This document shows positions 26,183 through 34,226 of a stretch of 64,000 bases of DNA, piece by piece. Below the pieces are notes generated by a model. It did not search any database and was not told the origin of the DNA. It worked only from the letters and a program-made list of their open reading frames with translations. Source of the DNA: Chloroflexota bacterium (GTDB lineage Bacteria; Chloroflexota; Dormibacteria; Dormibacterales; Dormibacteraceae); the NCBI GenBank assembly GCA_005882135.1, contig VBDR01000025.1, positions 152,480 to 216,479 on the forward strand, given 5' to 3'. The position numbers were made by a program, and so were the translations under genes. Within the stretch, counting starts at the first letter, position 1, and every line of letters starts with the position of its first letter.

Positions 26183-27102
26183 CAAGCAGTCACGGTTTGG
26201 GCGGCCGCACGCTCCGCAGCGTCGAGCGCCGCGGCGGCATCGTGTGCGCTCGCGCCTTCGAGCGGCCCGCCTCGGACGTGGCGTGCGAAACTTTCCGCCT
26301 GCAGTCGCAGCGCGCCAAAAAAAGTGTCGTCGGCGGTCGGCGGCCACAGGAACTTGCACTCCTCAGCATCCCTGGTGCCGAAGACCTCGACCTTGCATAC
26401 GTCGCCTAGCGGAAATCGCCTCCCCAGCGAGACGACGGCCGTCGTCCCGCCCGAGAGCGCCGCGATCGCATGCGCGCTTTCTGGGTCGCCCGGCCAGGGC
26501 TCGGCGGCGACGCCCGACGCGAGCGATGAGATCGCGCCGAACTCCTGCTCGACGAGCCAGCGCGTCTGGTCGAACTCGTGCACGCCCATGTCGACGAAGA
26601 TGCCCCCGCTGTGGGCCCGAAAGTTGGCGCCCGGAGGCTCCGCGTCCCACTGATAGTTCGCGACCATATAGATCTCGCCGAGCTCACCCCGGACGATCCG
26701 CTCGCGCAGCCGTTTCAGCATGGGCACGAACCTGCGCCAGAAACCCACCTGGAATGGCAACCCCGCCGAGGTCACGAGGGCAGCGGCCTCGCGGGCCTGC
26801 GACGCCGTGATGCCGACAGGTTTTTCACAGAGCGTGGGCATGCCGGCAGCGAGGAGGCGCTTGACGGTCTCGAGGTGCAGGTCGCTCGGCACGCAGACGA
26901 GCACGGCGTCGAGGCGGCCCGACTCGAGCATCGCGTCGAGGTCTTCGTGGACTGTCGCGACGGTTGGGCCCAAAGACCGCCGGGTCGCTTCGCTCGGCTC
27001 GGCGATGGCGGCCACCTCCACCTCGGCCGAGCCTCCCAGCGCGCGTAGGTGGTTGCGGCCCATCCGACCGGCGCCGGCCAGGCCGAACCTGAATGCTGAC
27101 AA
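26182..27102 (-). CDS. Gfo/Idh/MocA-family oxidoreductase
   Basis: The 306-residue protein starts at the TTG at 27102, four bases after the upstream gene ends, since the Rossmann motif FGLAGAGRMGRNHLRAL follows at once. It has TLCEKPVGIT near residue 90 and a second-domain motif VDMGVHEFDQTRWLV with the catalytic His. It is shorter than its island paralogues at 25067, 28018 and 32672. Substrate is likely a sugar or inositol derivative. Its frame remains open upstream through the preceding gene, which would mislead automatic start calling. Confidence 0.88.
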   Translation of the reverse strand: MSAFRFGLAGAGRMGRNHLRALGGSAEVEVAAIAEPSEATRRSLGPTVATVHEDLDAMLESGRLDAVLVCVPSDLHLETVKRLLAAGMPTLCEKPVGITASQAREAAALVTSAGLPFQVGFWRRFVPMLKRLRERIVRGELGEIYMVANYQWDAEPPGANFRAHSGGIFVDMGVHEFDQTRWLVEQEFGAISSLASGVAAEPWPGDPESAHAIAALSGGTTAVVSLGRRFPLGDVCKVEVFGTRDAEECKFLWPPTADDTFFGALRLQAESFARHVRGGPLEGASAHDAAAALDAAERAAAQTVTA

Positions 27103-27106
27103 GCGT

Positions 27107-28021
27107 TCAGAACCCCCGCGCGGCCAGGTACTCACGGTTCGCGCGCTGGTCCGCCGCCGCCGTCCCGTCTGGGTCCGGCAGCACGTCTTGCTCGACCACG
27201 ATCCATCCCGCGTAGGAGTCTCGGATCGCCTCCAGGACCGCGTCGACGTCGAGATCTCCTTCACCCAGGCGGCAGAACGCCTTTCTCCGCCAGATTTCCG
27301 AAACCGGCGCCGCTTCCCGCACGATTCCTTCGACCACCTGCCGGCGCGCATCCTTGAGGTGAAAGTGATTGATCCGGCCGCGCCATTCGCGGATCGCTCG
27401 CACCGGATCGCCGCCGCCGAGGAGCAGGTGCCCGGTGTCCAGGCAGAGGCCGATCGAGGTGTCTTCCAGGACGCGCTCGATCTCCCAGGGGGCTTCGACG
27501 TGGGTGCCCGTCTCGTGGTGAAAAGTGGGTACGTAGCCTCGCTCGCGGCAGCATGCCACCGCCATCTCGACGCCTTCCGCGAATCGTTTCCAACCTTCGG
27601 CGTCAAAACCCAGCGAGCGGTCACTGGCGGCCTGACCCGGCTTTGACCGGCGCAGGTCACTGCCGACGTCGGCCAGCGTCGGTCTCGGCTTGAGGCCGTT
27701 TTTCGCCCCCACGGTGTCGAACACGTCGAGCAGGGAACCCAGCTCTCGCAGCGCGGCAGGCATCTTTGCGTGGTCACTGAACGGCAGCTCGAAAAATCCG
27801 CCCGACAGCGCAAGGCCGCGGCGGGCGAGGTTTACCGCTAGGTCGTCTCCGAGGCCGAAATAGCCCAAAGGCCCGAGATCGATCCCCGCGTAACCGGCGC
27901 CGGCCACCTCGTCGAGCACGGTGTCCCCATCCGGGACGCCGGGCAGGATGCCTACGGTCAGCTCGAAGGCGCCGTAGCTGACTGGCGCGTTGGCGATGAC
28001 GATGTCGCGCGCTTCCGTCAC
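27107..28021 (-). CDS. IolE-like sugar phosphate isomerase/epimerase-family protein
   Basis: The 304-residue TIM-barrel protein resembles inosose dehydratase IolE. It opens ANAPVSYGAFELT and has the metal-site motifs FHHETGTHVEAP, IGLCLDTGHLLLGG and NHFHLKDAR, ending with IVVEQDVLPD. IolE converts scyllo-inosose to a trihydroxycyclohexanedione using Mn or Co. The GTG at 28021 overlaps the upstream stop (GTGA). This is the full-length form; a shortened relative is at 33697. Epimerase activity on a keto sugar is an alternative. Confidence 0.8.
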   Translation of the reverse strand: MTEARDIVIANAPVSYGAFELTVGILPGVPDGDTVLDEVAGAGYAGIDLGPLGYFGLGDDLAVNLARRGLALSGGFFELPFSDHAKMPAALRELGSLLDVFDTVGAKNGLKPRPTLADVGSDLRRSKPGQAASDRSLGFDAEGWKRFAEGVEMAVACCRERGYVPTFHHETGTHVEAPWEIERVLEDTSIGLCLDTGHLLLGGGDPVRAIREWRGRINHFHLKDARRQVVEGIVREAAPVSEIWRRKAFCRLGEGDLDVDAVLEAIRDSYAGWIVVEQDVLPDPDGTAAADQRANREYLAARGF

Positions 28022-29154
28022 GAGTGTTCGCTGGGAGCCGTTGCCATCGCCGGCTCTGAGGGTCGAGCTCGGGGCGTGCGACTTTGATGCACCGCGACCA
28101 CGGCCTCGCACAGCGCTATGTCGTGCAGCGCGTCCGGACCCGAAGTGATCGGACGCCGTCCGCCGCTCACGCAGTCGTGGAAGTGGATCAGCTCTTCCTT
28201 GAAGCTCTCGCGATAGGACGTCACGTCTTCTGTGTGAGACGCGCGTGGGGACCCGGCCTGCCCGTCCTCGGTGATCAGCAGGGTTGGCATGCTGCGCAAG
28301 AACGGCGACGGGAAGGCAAGGATCACCCTGCGCTCAGGCGAGTAGAAGGCAAACTCCATCGAGTAGCGCGCTATCCCTGGCAGGTCGACCCACGCCAGGA
28401 TGCACTGCGTCGCGCCGTACTTGAAGATGGCCGTGAGGCCCGTGTCGCGGATGTCGGCGAACTCGAGGCTGTCCGGTTCGCCCATCACGCCGCGCATCGC
28501 GTTGAACTCGTGGACCACGCTGTCGAGGAGCACGCTCCGGTATGCCCACCGCGACAGCGCGTCTGCATCCGGCACCGCCGCGTCGAGACGCGCGGCGTCA
28601 TCCTCGCTCAGGGTCTGGGCGAGATCTTTCGGCAGCGTCCCTCCCCGGCGCAGGTTGTACTGCTGGACATAGGGCTCGATGGGGGACTCGAGGGTGGTGA
28701 TGCGAAGCAGGCGCAGGTCGCGAAGGGTGCGCACCTCCTCGATCACCCGCGCGTACGCCGGGTCGTAGCGCTTGTTGTAGCCGACCATCAGCACGACGCC
28801 GGCAGCCTCGGCCGCCTCGATCATGGCCCTGCCTTCGGCGACCGAGAAGCACATCGGCTTCTCGACCATGACGTGGATGCCGGCCTTCGCGGCCGCGATC
28901 GCAATCGGCGCGTGGCTCCCCGAGGTCAGGACCAACACGGCGTCAAGACGCCGGGCGAGCAGCTCCTGCCACGAGGCGAACTGCTCCGGCACCCGATACT
29001 CGCGCGCGCAGGCCGCCCGAAGCTCCTCCGATACATCGCATACCGCCGCGATCTCGAAGCGGTCGGCCAGCTCGCGCAGATAGTGGAGGTGCATGACCTG
29101 AGCGATCAAGCCGCACCCGATTACCCCTACCCTCAGTCGGCCGGCCATGCTCAC
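28018..29154 (-). CDS. Gfo/Idh/MocA-family oxidoreductase
   Basis: The 378-residue protein has GVIGCGLIAQVMHLHYL as Rossmann start, HVMVEKPMCFSVAEG near residue 100 and VVHEFNAMRGVMGEP in the second domain. A GTG at 29154 and an ATG two codons later are both possible starts. It is the first gene of the four-gene minus-strand operon ending at 25067, which also includes the IolE-like enzyme. A dehydrogenase-dehydratase pair in one operon fits the first two steps of cyclitol breakdown. Confidence 0.88.
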   Translation of the reverse strand: MSMAGRLRVGVIGCGLIAQVMHLHYLRELADRFEIAAVCDVSEELRAACAREYRVPEQFASWQELLARRLDAVLVLTSGSHAPIAIAAAKAGIHVMVEKPMCFSVAEGRAMIEAAEAAGVVLMVGYNKRYDPAYARVIEEVRTLRDLRLLRITTLESPIEPYVQQYNLRRGGTLPKDLAQTLSEDDAARLDAAVPDADALSRWAYRSVLLDSVVHEFNAMRGVMGEPDSLEFADIRDTGLTAIFKYGATQCILAWVDLPGIARYSMEFAFYSPERRVILAFPSPFLRSMPTLLITEDGQAGSPRASHTEDVTSYRESFKEELIHFHDCVSGGRRPITSGPDALHDIALCEAVVAVHQSRTPRARPSEPAMATAPSEHS

Positions 29155-29203
29155 CCCGATGTCAACCCCGCCAGTTCAGTCCGGGCGGGATGCGTGGATA
29201 GGT

Positions 29204-29247
29204 TGGAACGTTCCACCGACCCTATACGAAAGCCTCTACAGTGTCAA
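29204..29247 (-). promoter_or_regulatory. Promoter with LacI-type operator for the 29154-25067 operon
   Basis: On the minus strand a perfect -35 TTGACA (29247-29242) and a -10 TAGGGT (29224-29219) lie 17 bp apart. The perfect 12-bp palindrome TGGAACGTTCCA at 29215-29204 begins three bases beyond the -10, over the expected transcription start. The -35 box overlaps the stop codon of the preceding gene. Confidence 0.75.
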
Positions 29248-30233
29248 CACCCGGGCCTTTTCCAGGCGCTCGCGATCACACTCACGGCCTCGGGGATGCC
29301 TTGCTCGGGGTCGACGAAGGGGTCCTCGTGCTCGATCGCGATCGTGTGCAGGCGGCTGTTTTGGCCAAGCGCGCCGACAAAGTCCCGCCACCAGGCCGCG
29401 TCGTGGCCACGGCCGACGACGCTGAAGTTCCACGGCATCGCTTCGGGTGCCCGCGGCCAGCGGCGGTCGAGCAGCCCGTTGACGGCGAGGTTCTGCGCAG
29501 CGAAAACCACGTCCTTGCCGTGGCAGTGGCCGGCTCCGTCACCGATCGCCCGCACCACCGCCAGCGGATCCATGCCCATCCAGAAAAAGTGGCTGGGATC
29601 GATGTTGGCGGCGATCGGGTCACCCAACGCGGCGATCCGCTCGAACGTCTCGACGTTGTATACGACGGTGCCGGGATGCAGCTCGAGGCAGATCAGCAGC
29701 TGAGGGTGCTCGCGCACCACAAACTCGGCGATCCCCGACCAGTAGGGCTCGACCCATCGCTCCCACTGCGCCTCGTGTATCGATTCCAGGTAAGGCAGCC
29801 ATCCGCCACCCGCGAAGTGCGGCGTCCGGTCGCCGATGGCGCCCGGCGGGCAGCCGGCCAGCGCCACCACGCGATCGACGCCGAGCAGCGCTGCGAGCCG
29901 GATTGCGTCGCGCAAATCCGAGTCGTGCTTGCTCGCAATCGCCTCCTCGGGGTGGAGCGGATTGCCCCATACGTTGAGCGCACCGACCCGCAATCCACGC
30001 GCGCTGACCTCGCGTTGCCAAGCCTCGCGCGCCGCCGCGTCCGTGAGCATGCGCCGTGTATCGCAGTGGCCGGTCGGCGCGTAGCCGCCGGCGCCGACCT
30101 CGAGGTCGCTGATCGCCGGCGCGGCCCGGACCAGCCAGTCCATGACGTCGATGAGTGGTCGATCCGCGAATGCTTCGGTCACCAAGCCGAGCCGTGGTGC
30201 GTCAGTCGGGGACCCCTTGGGGTTCCCTCTCAT
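29244..30233 (-). CDS. Sugar phosphate isomerase/epimerase-family TIM-barrel protein
   Basis: The 329-residue protein belongs to the AP-endonuclease-2/xylose-isomerase-like TIM-barrel superfamily. Motifs include LNVWGNPLHP, ICLELHPGTVVYNVET, NIDPSHFFWMGMDP, HCHGKDVVF and the unusual tail region MPWNFSVVGRGHD, all plausible metal and substrate contacts. A close paralogue lies at 52025 with the same motifs. Relatives in sugar clusters epimerise or isomerise keto sugars. It overlaps the hydrolase gene upstream (ATGA at 30230-30233). Confidence 0.85.
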   Translation of the reverse strand: MRGNPKGSPTDAPRLGLVTEAFADRPLIDVMDWLVRAAPAISDLEVGAGGYAPTGHCDTRRMLTDAAAREAWQREVSARGLRVGALNVWGNPLHPEEAIASKHDSDLRDAIRLAALLGVDRVVALAGCPPGAIGDRTPHFAGGGWLPYLESIHEAQWERWVEPYWSGIAEFVVREHPQLLICLELHPGTVVYNVETFERIAALGDPIAANIDPSHFFWMGMDPLAVVRAIGDGAGHCHGKDVVFAAQNLAVNGLLDRRWPRAPEAMPWNFSVVGRGHDAAWWRDFVGALGQNSRLHTIAIEHEDPFVDPEQGIPEAVSVIASAWKRPGC

Positions 30234-31156
30234 GTTTGTGTCGCCATCGCCTCACTCAGCACACGCGCGCATTCATCGATCGCGGCCTGAGCCGCGTCGA
30301 CGCGACCCAGATAGCTCACGAAGCCGTGGATCATACCGTCGTAGCGCCTGGCTGTGACCTGCACGCCGGATTGCTGGAGTAGACGGGCGTAGCGCTCGCC
30401 CTCGTCCACCAACGGGTCGTACTCGGCCGTCAGGATGAAGGCGGGGGCCACACCTGCGAGGTCGCCGGCGCGCAGAGGCGACGCGTGAGGATTGGCGGCG
30501 TCGGCCGGAGACTGCAGGTACATGTCCCAGAAGCACCTCATGTCTTCCTGCGTCAATCCGTAGCCTGTCGCGAGATGCTCCATCGATGGCTCGCGGAGGC
30601 CGGGATCGAAGGCGGGATAGATCAGGACCTGGAGCGCCACGTCGTCGAGCCCGCGTTCGCGGGCGACCAGCGCGATCGCCGCCGCGAGATTGCCACCCGC
30701 GCTCTCACCGCACACCGCAATCGCCGAAACATCCGGTTGCCCATGCAGCCACAGCAGGGCTGCGAACGAGTCTTCCAGCCCGGCCGGGAATGGGTGCTCG
30801 GGAGCAAGCCGGTAATCCACCGACGCGACGAGCATGTTCGAGGCGCGGCACAAGGCGCGGCACAGGTGGTCCGACAGCTCGACGCTGCCGAGCGCCCAGC
30901 CGCCGCCGTGCATGAACATCACAGCCGGAAACGATGGCCCGGCATCCGGAGAGTAAAGCCGGATCCGCAGCGGTCCCGACGGTCCGTCGATGTCCATGTC
31001 GCTCACCGACGCAACCACCTGGGGCGGCCCTGAGAACCTCGCTTCGATTTGCTCCAGGCGTCGAAGCTCCGCGATATCGCACGGTCGCGAAACACTGAGC
31101 CGGCCGGCGGCGATTTCGTCGAGCACGGCACGCGCCTGTGGATGCAGCGGCGTCAT
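30230..31156 (-). CDS. Alpha/beta hydrolase of the hormone-sensitive lipase family
   Basis: The 308-residue esterase has the HSL oxyanion motif MFMHGGGWALGS near residue 80 and the nucleophile elbow CGESAGGNLAAA near 150. The acid is in ILTAEYDPLVDEG near 250 and the catalytic histidine in DGMIHGF near 280. It probably cleaves short acyl or lactone esters in the cytoplasm. It leads a two-gene operon with the TIM-barrel isomerase and is divergent from the MFS transporter 14 bp away. No island operator lies in that short gap. Confidence 0.9.
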   Translation of the reverse strand: MTPLHPQARAVLDEIAAGRLSVSRPCDIAELRRLEQIEARFSGPPQVVASVSDMDIDGPSGPLRIRLYSPDAGPSFPAVMFMHGGGWALGSVELSDHLCRALCRASNMLVASVDYRLAPEHPFPAGLEDSFAALLWLHGQPDVSAIAVCGESAGGNLAAAIALVARERGLDDVALQVLIYPAFDPGLREPSMEHLATGYGLTQEDMRCFWDMYLQSPADAANPHASPLRAGDLAGVAPAFILTAEYDPLVDEGERYARLLQQSGVQVTARRYDGMIHGFVSYLGRVDAAQAAIDECARVLSEAMATQT

Positions 31157-31170
31157 GGCACGCCGACATC

Positions 31171-32403
31171 ATGGCCTATCGTTCGCGCATCACCGAGTCA
31201 CTCATTCGCAGCCGCAGCGGAGGCCTCATCGCGGCGCTTGCGTTCGCGACGCTGGCGACGGGCCTGCTGGAGATCGCCGTTCCCCTCGAGCTGAGGCAGC
31301 TGCACGCCAGCCCGAACGAGATCGGGCTGACGCTCGCGATGTTCGGGTTCGGGATGTTTGCGTTCGAGTGGGTGTGGGGCGTGGTCGCAGACCGCGTCGG
31401 GTACGGCGCGCCGCTGGTCGCGTCACAGCTGCTGTACGGCGCCTTCATCGTGTTGCTTTCGCGGGTTCAGTCGATACCGCTGATCGCAGTCGGCTACCTG
31501 CTCGCGTCGGGGATGATGGTCGCGGTCGGGCCGATCGCGCGCTCGTACCTGGGCACCACGCTTCATGCGCGCCTGCGTGCCACGGGCCTTGCCCTGCTCG
31601 CCTCCCAGTGGGTCATCGCCGAGGCGGTTGGCGCGGGCGTGGGCGGACAGCTGATCGACCGTTTTCCGATTCGTGACGTGATGCTTGCGGGCGCCGCACT
31701 GCCCGCCGTCTCGGCGGTGCTGGTGCTCTGGGTCTTTCGCGGTTACACGATCGCCGACCATCACGTGCGCATCAACGCCGAAAACGCGGCGGGCGAGGAA
31801 AGCTCCCGCGCGGGGCCGAGCGTGACGCACGTGCTGGCGATCACCGCCACGCTGGCCCTTCTGATCCAGATCGGCCTGGGCGGCGAGCTCGCCCTGCTTC
31901 CGCTTCTGGTCACCAACCACCTGCAGCTTTCGGCCGCGGCGGCGGGCGCCGCCATGCTGGCGGTCGGCCTCATCGGTGGCGTGCTGCTGGTGCCTGGAGG
32001 CAACGCTTCCGACCGCTGGGGTCGCAGGCCGACGATGGTCACCGGCGCTGCAGTTTCTGCGCTCGGTTTTGTCGTCTATGCGCTGGCAGGCAACTTTGCG
32101 CTCGTGATCGTCGGCGCCGCCATCCGAGCCCTGGGGGCGTCGCTGATCTGGCCCGCGGCGACCGCCTGGGTCGCGGAATCCATGCCGCGCCGCCGGCACG
32201 CCTTCTACATGGGACTGTTCGGCGAGTTCGAGAACATCGGTGTCACCGTGGGGCCGATCGTGGGAGGGGTGGTGTGGTCGATCGCGGGGATCCAGGCGGC
32301 CTTCTACGCCTACGCCGTCGCCGCCGTGCTTGCGGCCGTTGTGGCTGCGCTAGCCGTGCGCCCGGCGTCACGTGCCGCAACCCCCGAACCGGTGCTGCCC
32401 TAG
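31171..32403 (+). CDS. MFS transporter
   Basis: The 410-residue protein starts at the ATG at 31171, where the helical bundle begins. It shows twelve membrane spans in two halves. The MFS loop-2 motif is seen as GVVADRVGYGAPL in the first half and GGNASDRWGRRPTMV in the second. Drug or metabolite export and sugar import are both possible. It is divergent from the esterase gene and convergent with the LacI remnant, whose stop codon overlaps its own. Confidence 0.88.
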   Translation: MAYRSRITESLIRSRSGGLIAALAFATLATGLLEIAVPLELRQLHASPNEIGLTLAMFGFGMFAFEWVWGVVADRVGYGAPLVASQLLYGAFIVLLSRVQSIPLIAVGYLLASGMMVAVGPIARSYLGTTLHARLRATGLALLASQWVIAEAVGAGVGGQLIDRFPIRDVMLAGAALPAVSAVLVLWVFRGYTIADHHVRINAENAAGEESSRAGPSVTHVLAITATLALLIQIGLGGELALLPLLVTNHLQLSAAAAGAAMLAVGLIGGVLLVPGGNASDRWGRRPTMVTGAAVSALGFVVYALAGNFALVIVGAAIRALGASLIWPAATAWVAESMPRRRHAFYMGLFGEFENIGVTVGPIVGGVVWSIAGIQAAFYAYAVAAVLAAVVAALAVRPASRAATPEPVLP

Positions 32404-32639
32404 CCGGCGCCTCGCCGCGGTGGCGCCGTGGTGTCGCGCACGACCAGCTCTGGCGCCAGCACGTGTCGCCGCGCCTGTGCGGATGGCTTTTCGATTCGCC
32501 GGATGACCGCTCGCATCGCCATCTCACCGATCTGGTTTCTCGGCTGATGGATCGTCGTGAGCGAGATGTGCCGCAGGGCGGCGAGCGCGGTGTGGTCATA
32601 GCCGACGAGTGAGGCGTGGCGCGGAACATGGATACTGGC
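32400..32639 (-). pseudogene. C-terminal remnant of a LacI-family regulator
   Basis: The minus-strand frame from 32639 to the TAG at 32402-32400 encodes about 79 residues with the effector-domain ending of LacI regulators: VPRHASLVGYDHTALAALR, then SLTTIHQPRNQIGEMAM and LAPELVVRDTT. There is no start codon, DNA-binding domain or first 250 residues. The fragment begins exactly where the tandem operators at 32639-32668 start, as if a deletion fused the operator region to the gene's end. It differs from the intact LacI protein at 43669. Confidence 0.82.
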
Positions 32640-32668
32640 GGGAACGTTCCCGTGGGAACGTTCCCACG
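32639..32668. promoter_or_regulatory. Tandem LacI-type operators upstream of the sugar operon
   Basis: Two perfect palindromes sit side by side: CGGGAACGTTCCCG at 32639-32652 and CGTGGGAACGTTCCCACG at 32651-32668, with centres 14 bp apart. They lie directly before the TTG start at 32672 of the plus-strand operon. No clear -35 box was found for this promoter, though GATACT at 32631-32636 could be a -10. Confidence 0.8.
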
Positions 32669-32671
32669 ACT

Positions 32672-33700
32672 TTGGCCTGGTGCCGTCCGGGCTGGGAGAA
32701 GAAGCTGCACGTTGGGCTCGTAGGTACCGGAAGGATCGGCATGCTGCATGCCCGCACCCTCAAGGGGAGTCCCCTGGTGTCGACGCTCACCCTCGTCGAT
32801 GCCGACCAGGGTCGGGCCGCGGCGGTCGCCGCGCAGGTTGGCGCCGCGCAGGCCGAGAGTCCGCAGGCCCTCCTCTCGGCGGGCGTGGATGCGCTGGTCA
32901 TCGCCGCGGCCACCCCGGTCCACGCCGAGCTGCTGCACATGGCGGCCGATGCCTCGGTCCCGACTTTTTGTGAAAAGCCCATCGCGCTCGACCTCGGGGC
33001 GACGGATGACGTCATCAGGCACATCGAGCGCGTCCGGCTGTTCGTCCAGATCGGGTTTCAGCGCCGGTTCGACGCAGGCTATCGGGCGGCGCGCGAGGCA
33101 TACGCTTCTGGAGCGCTCGGCGCCGTGCATGTCGTCCGGCTCGCCACCCATGATCCGGCTCCGCCCCCCGAGCAGTACATCGCGGATTCCGGCGGCATCT
33201 GGCGCGACCTCGCGATCCATGACTTCGACATCGCCGCCTGGGTTCTTGGACGCCCGGTCGTCGAGGTCTTCGCTGCCGGGCAGGCGAACTCACCGCTGTT
33301 TGCCAGGCATCACGATGTCGACGCCTCCTGCGCGACTCTGCGCTTCGAGGGCGGAATCGTCGGCGCGCTGACCGCGACGCGAAACGACCCCCGGGGCTAC
33401 GACGTGCGCATGGAGCTGTTCGGCCTCCGCGACAGCGTGGCCGTGGGCTGGGACGGACGGACCCCGCTGCGGTCAGTCGAACCGGGTGTCGCCGCTCCGC
33501 CTCAGCCCGGCTACAGAGATTTCCTCGAGCGTTTCGAAGCTGCGTATCGTGCGGAGCTGGAAGCATTCCTGGGCGCGGTCGAAGAGGGCGCTGAGAGTCC
33601 TTGCTCGGTGGCCGACGCGCGGCGGGCGCTCGTCGTCGCGCTGGCCGCGGATTCCTCGATGCGGGAACGCCGTCCGGTGAGGGTGGACGATTTTTCATGA
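32672..33700 (+). CDS. Gfo/Idh/MocA-family oxidoreductase, inositol dehydrogenase-like
   Basis: The protein has VGLVGTGRIGMLHARTL, then PTFCEKPIALDLGATDD near residue 95 and DLAIHDFDIAAWVLG in the second domain, all typical of IolG-type inositol 2-dehydrogenases. The start is uncertain: TTG at 32672 (342 residues) or CTG at 32705, which follows GGGAGAAGAAG and matches the usual family start. The operators end four bases before the TTG. It is first in the plus-strand operon that includes an ABC importer, IolA, IolD and IolB, so inositol oxidation is likely. Confidence 0.88.
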   Translation: MAWCRPGWEKKLHVGLVGTGRIGMLHARTLKGSPLVSTLTLVDADQGRAAAVAAQVGAAQAESPQALLSAGVDALVIAAATPVHAELLHMAADASVPTFCEKPIALDLGATDDVIRHIERVRLFVQIGFQRRFDAGYRAAREAYASGALGAVHVVRLATHDPAPPPEQYIADSGGIWRDLAIHDFDIAAWVLGRPVVEVFAAGQANSPLFARHHDVDASCATLRFEGGIVGALTATRNDPRGYDVRMELFGLRDSVAVGWDGRTPLRSVEPGVAAPPQPGYRDFLERFEAAYRAELEAFLGAVEEGAESPCSVADARRALVVALAADSSMRERRPVRVDDFS

Positions 33701-34221
33701 AGGTCGCGGGTGCACCGATCTCCTGGGGCGTGAGCGAGCTCGAGCGCGAGGCGTCGGCGCTGGCGGCCTCGAGCGCGGAGGTGCTCGTCCCCGAAGATAT
33801 GGAGACGTTTCTGGAAATGACGCAGGTCGACCTGTGTCTGGACACGGGCCACGTTTTCCTGGGGGGCGCGGATCCCGTCGCGATCGCTCGCGACGCGGGC
33901 GCCCGGGTGAGACACGTCCACCTCAAAGACGTCGACGCGGAGCTCGCCGAGCGGTTCCAGGCGAGGAAGATCTCCTATGCCGAGGCGGTGCGGCGCGGCC
34001 TCTACAGGCCGCTTGGCCTGGGCGACCTCGACATCGAGTCGGTTTACGGCCGGCTGCAAGCCGCCGGCCATCGGGGCTGGTACGTGCTCGAGCAGGACAC
34101 GGCGCTTACTGCTGAGCCCGAACCGGGAGCGGGACCTGTCGCGGCGGCGCGGCAGAGCCTTGAGTATTTTCGTCACATTGCCAGCGCCAAGCTGTCCACC
34201 AGCGCATCCAAGGAGGAGTGA
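33697..34221 (+). CDS. Internally shortened IolE-like protein
   Basis: The ATG at 33697 overlaps the upstream stop (ATGA). The protein is only 174 residues, against about 300 for IolE. It keeps the start GAPISWGVSELE and the C-terminal half, including VDLCLDTGHVFLGGADPVA, VRHVHLKDVDAE and GWYVLEQDTAL. It lacks roughly residues 20-140, which hold several barrel strands and part of the metal site. The frame remains open and the neighbours are intact, so it looks like an in-frame deletion. It is probably inactive as a dehydratase unless it has a new role; 27107 encodes the full-length relative. Confidence 0.75.
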   Translation: MKVAGAPISWGVSELEREASALAASSAEVLVPEDMETFLEMTQVDLCLDTGHVFLGGADPVAIARDAGARVRHVHLKDVDAELAERFQARKISYAEAVRRGLYRPLGLGDLDIESVYGRLQAAGHRGWYVLEQDTALTAEPEPGAGPVAAARQSLEYFRHIASAKLSTSASKEE

Positions 34222-34226
34222 ACGAG

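Noticed and set aside
26182-27813. Single 543-residue fusion of the Gfo/Idh gene with upstream sequence
   Set aside because: The N-terminal half is an out-of-frame reading of the IolE-like gene; a TTG start at 27102 gives the normal family length.
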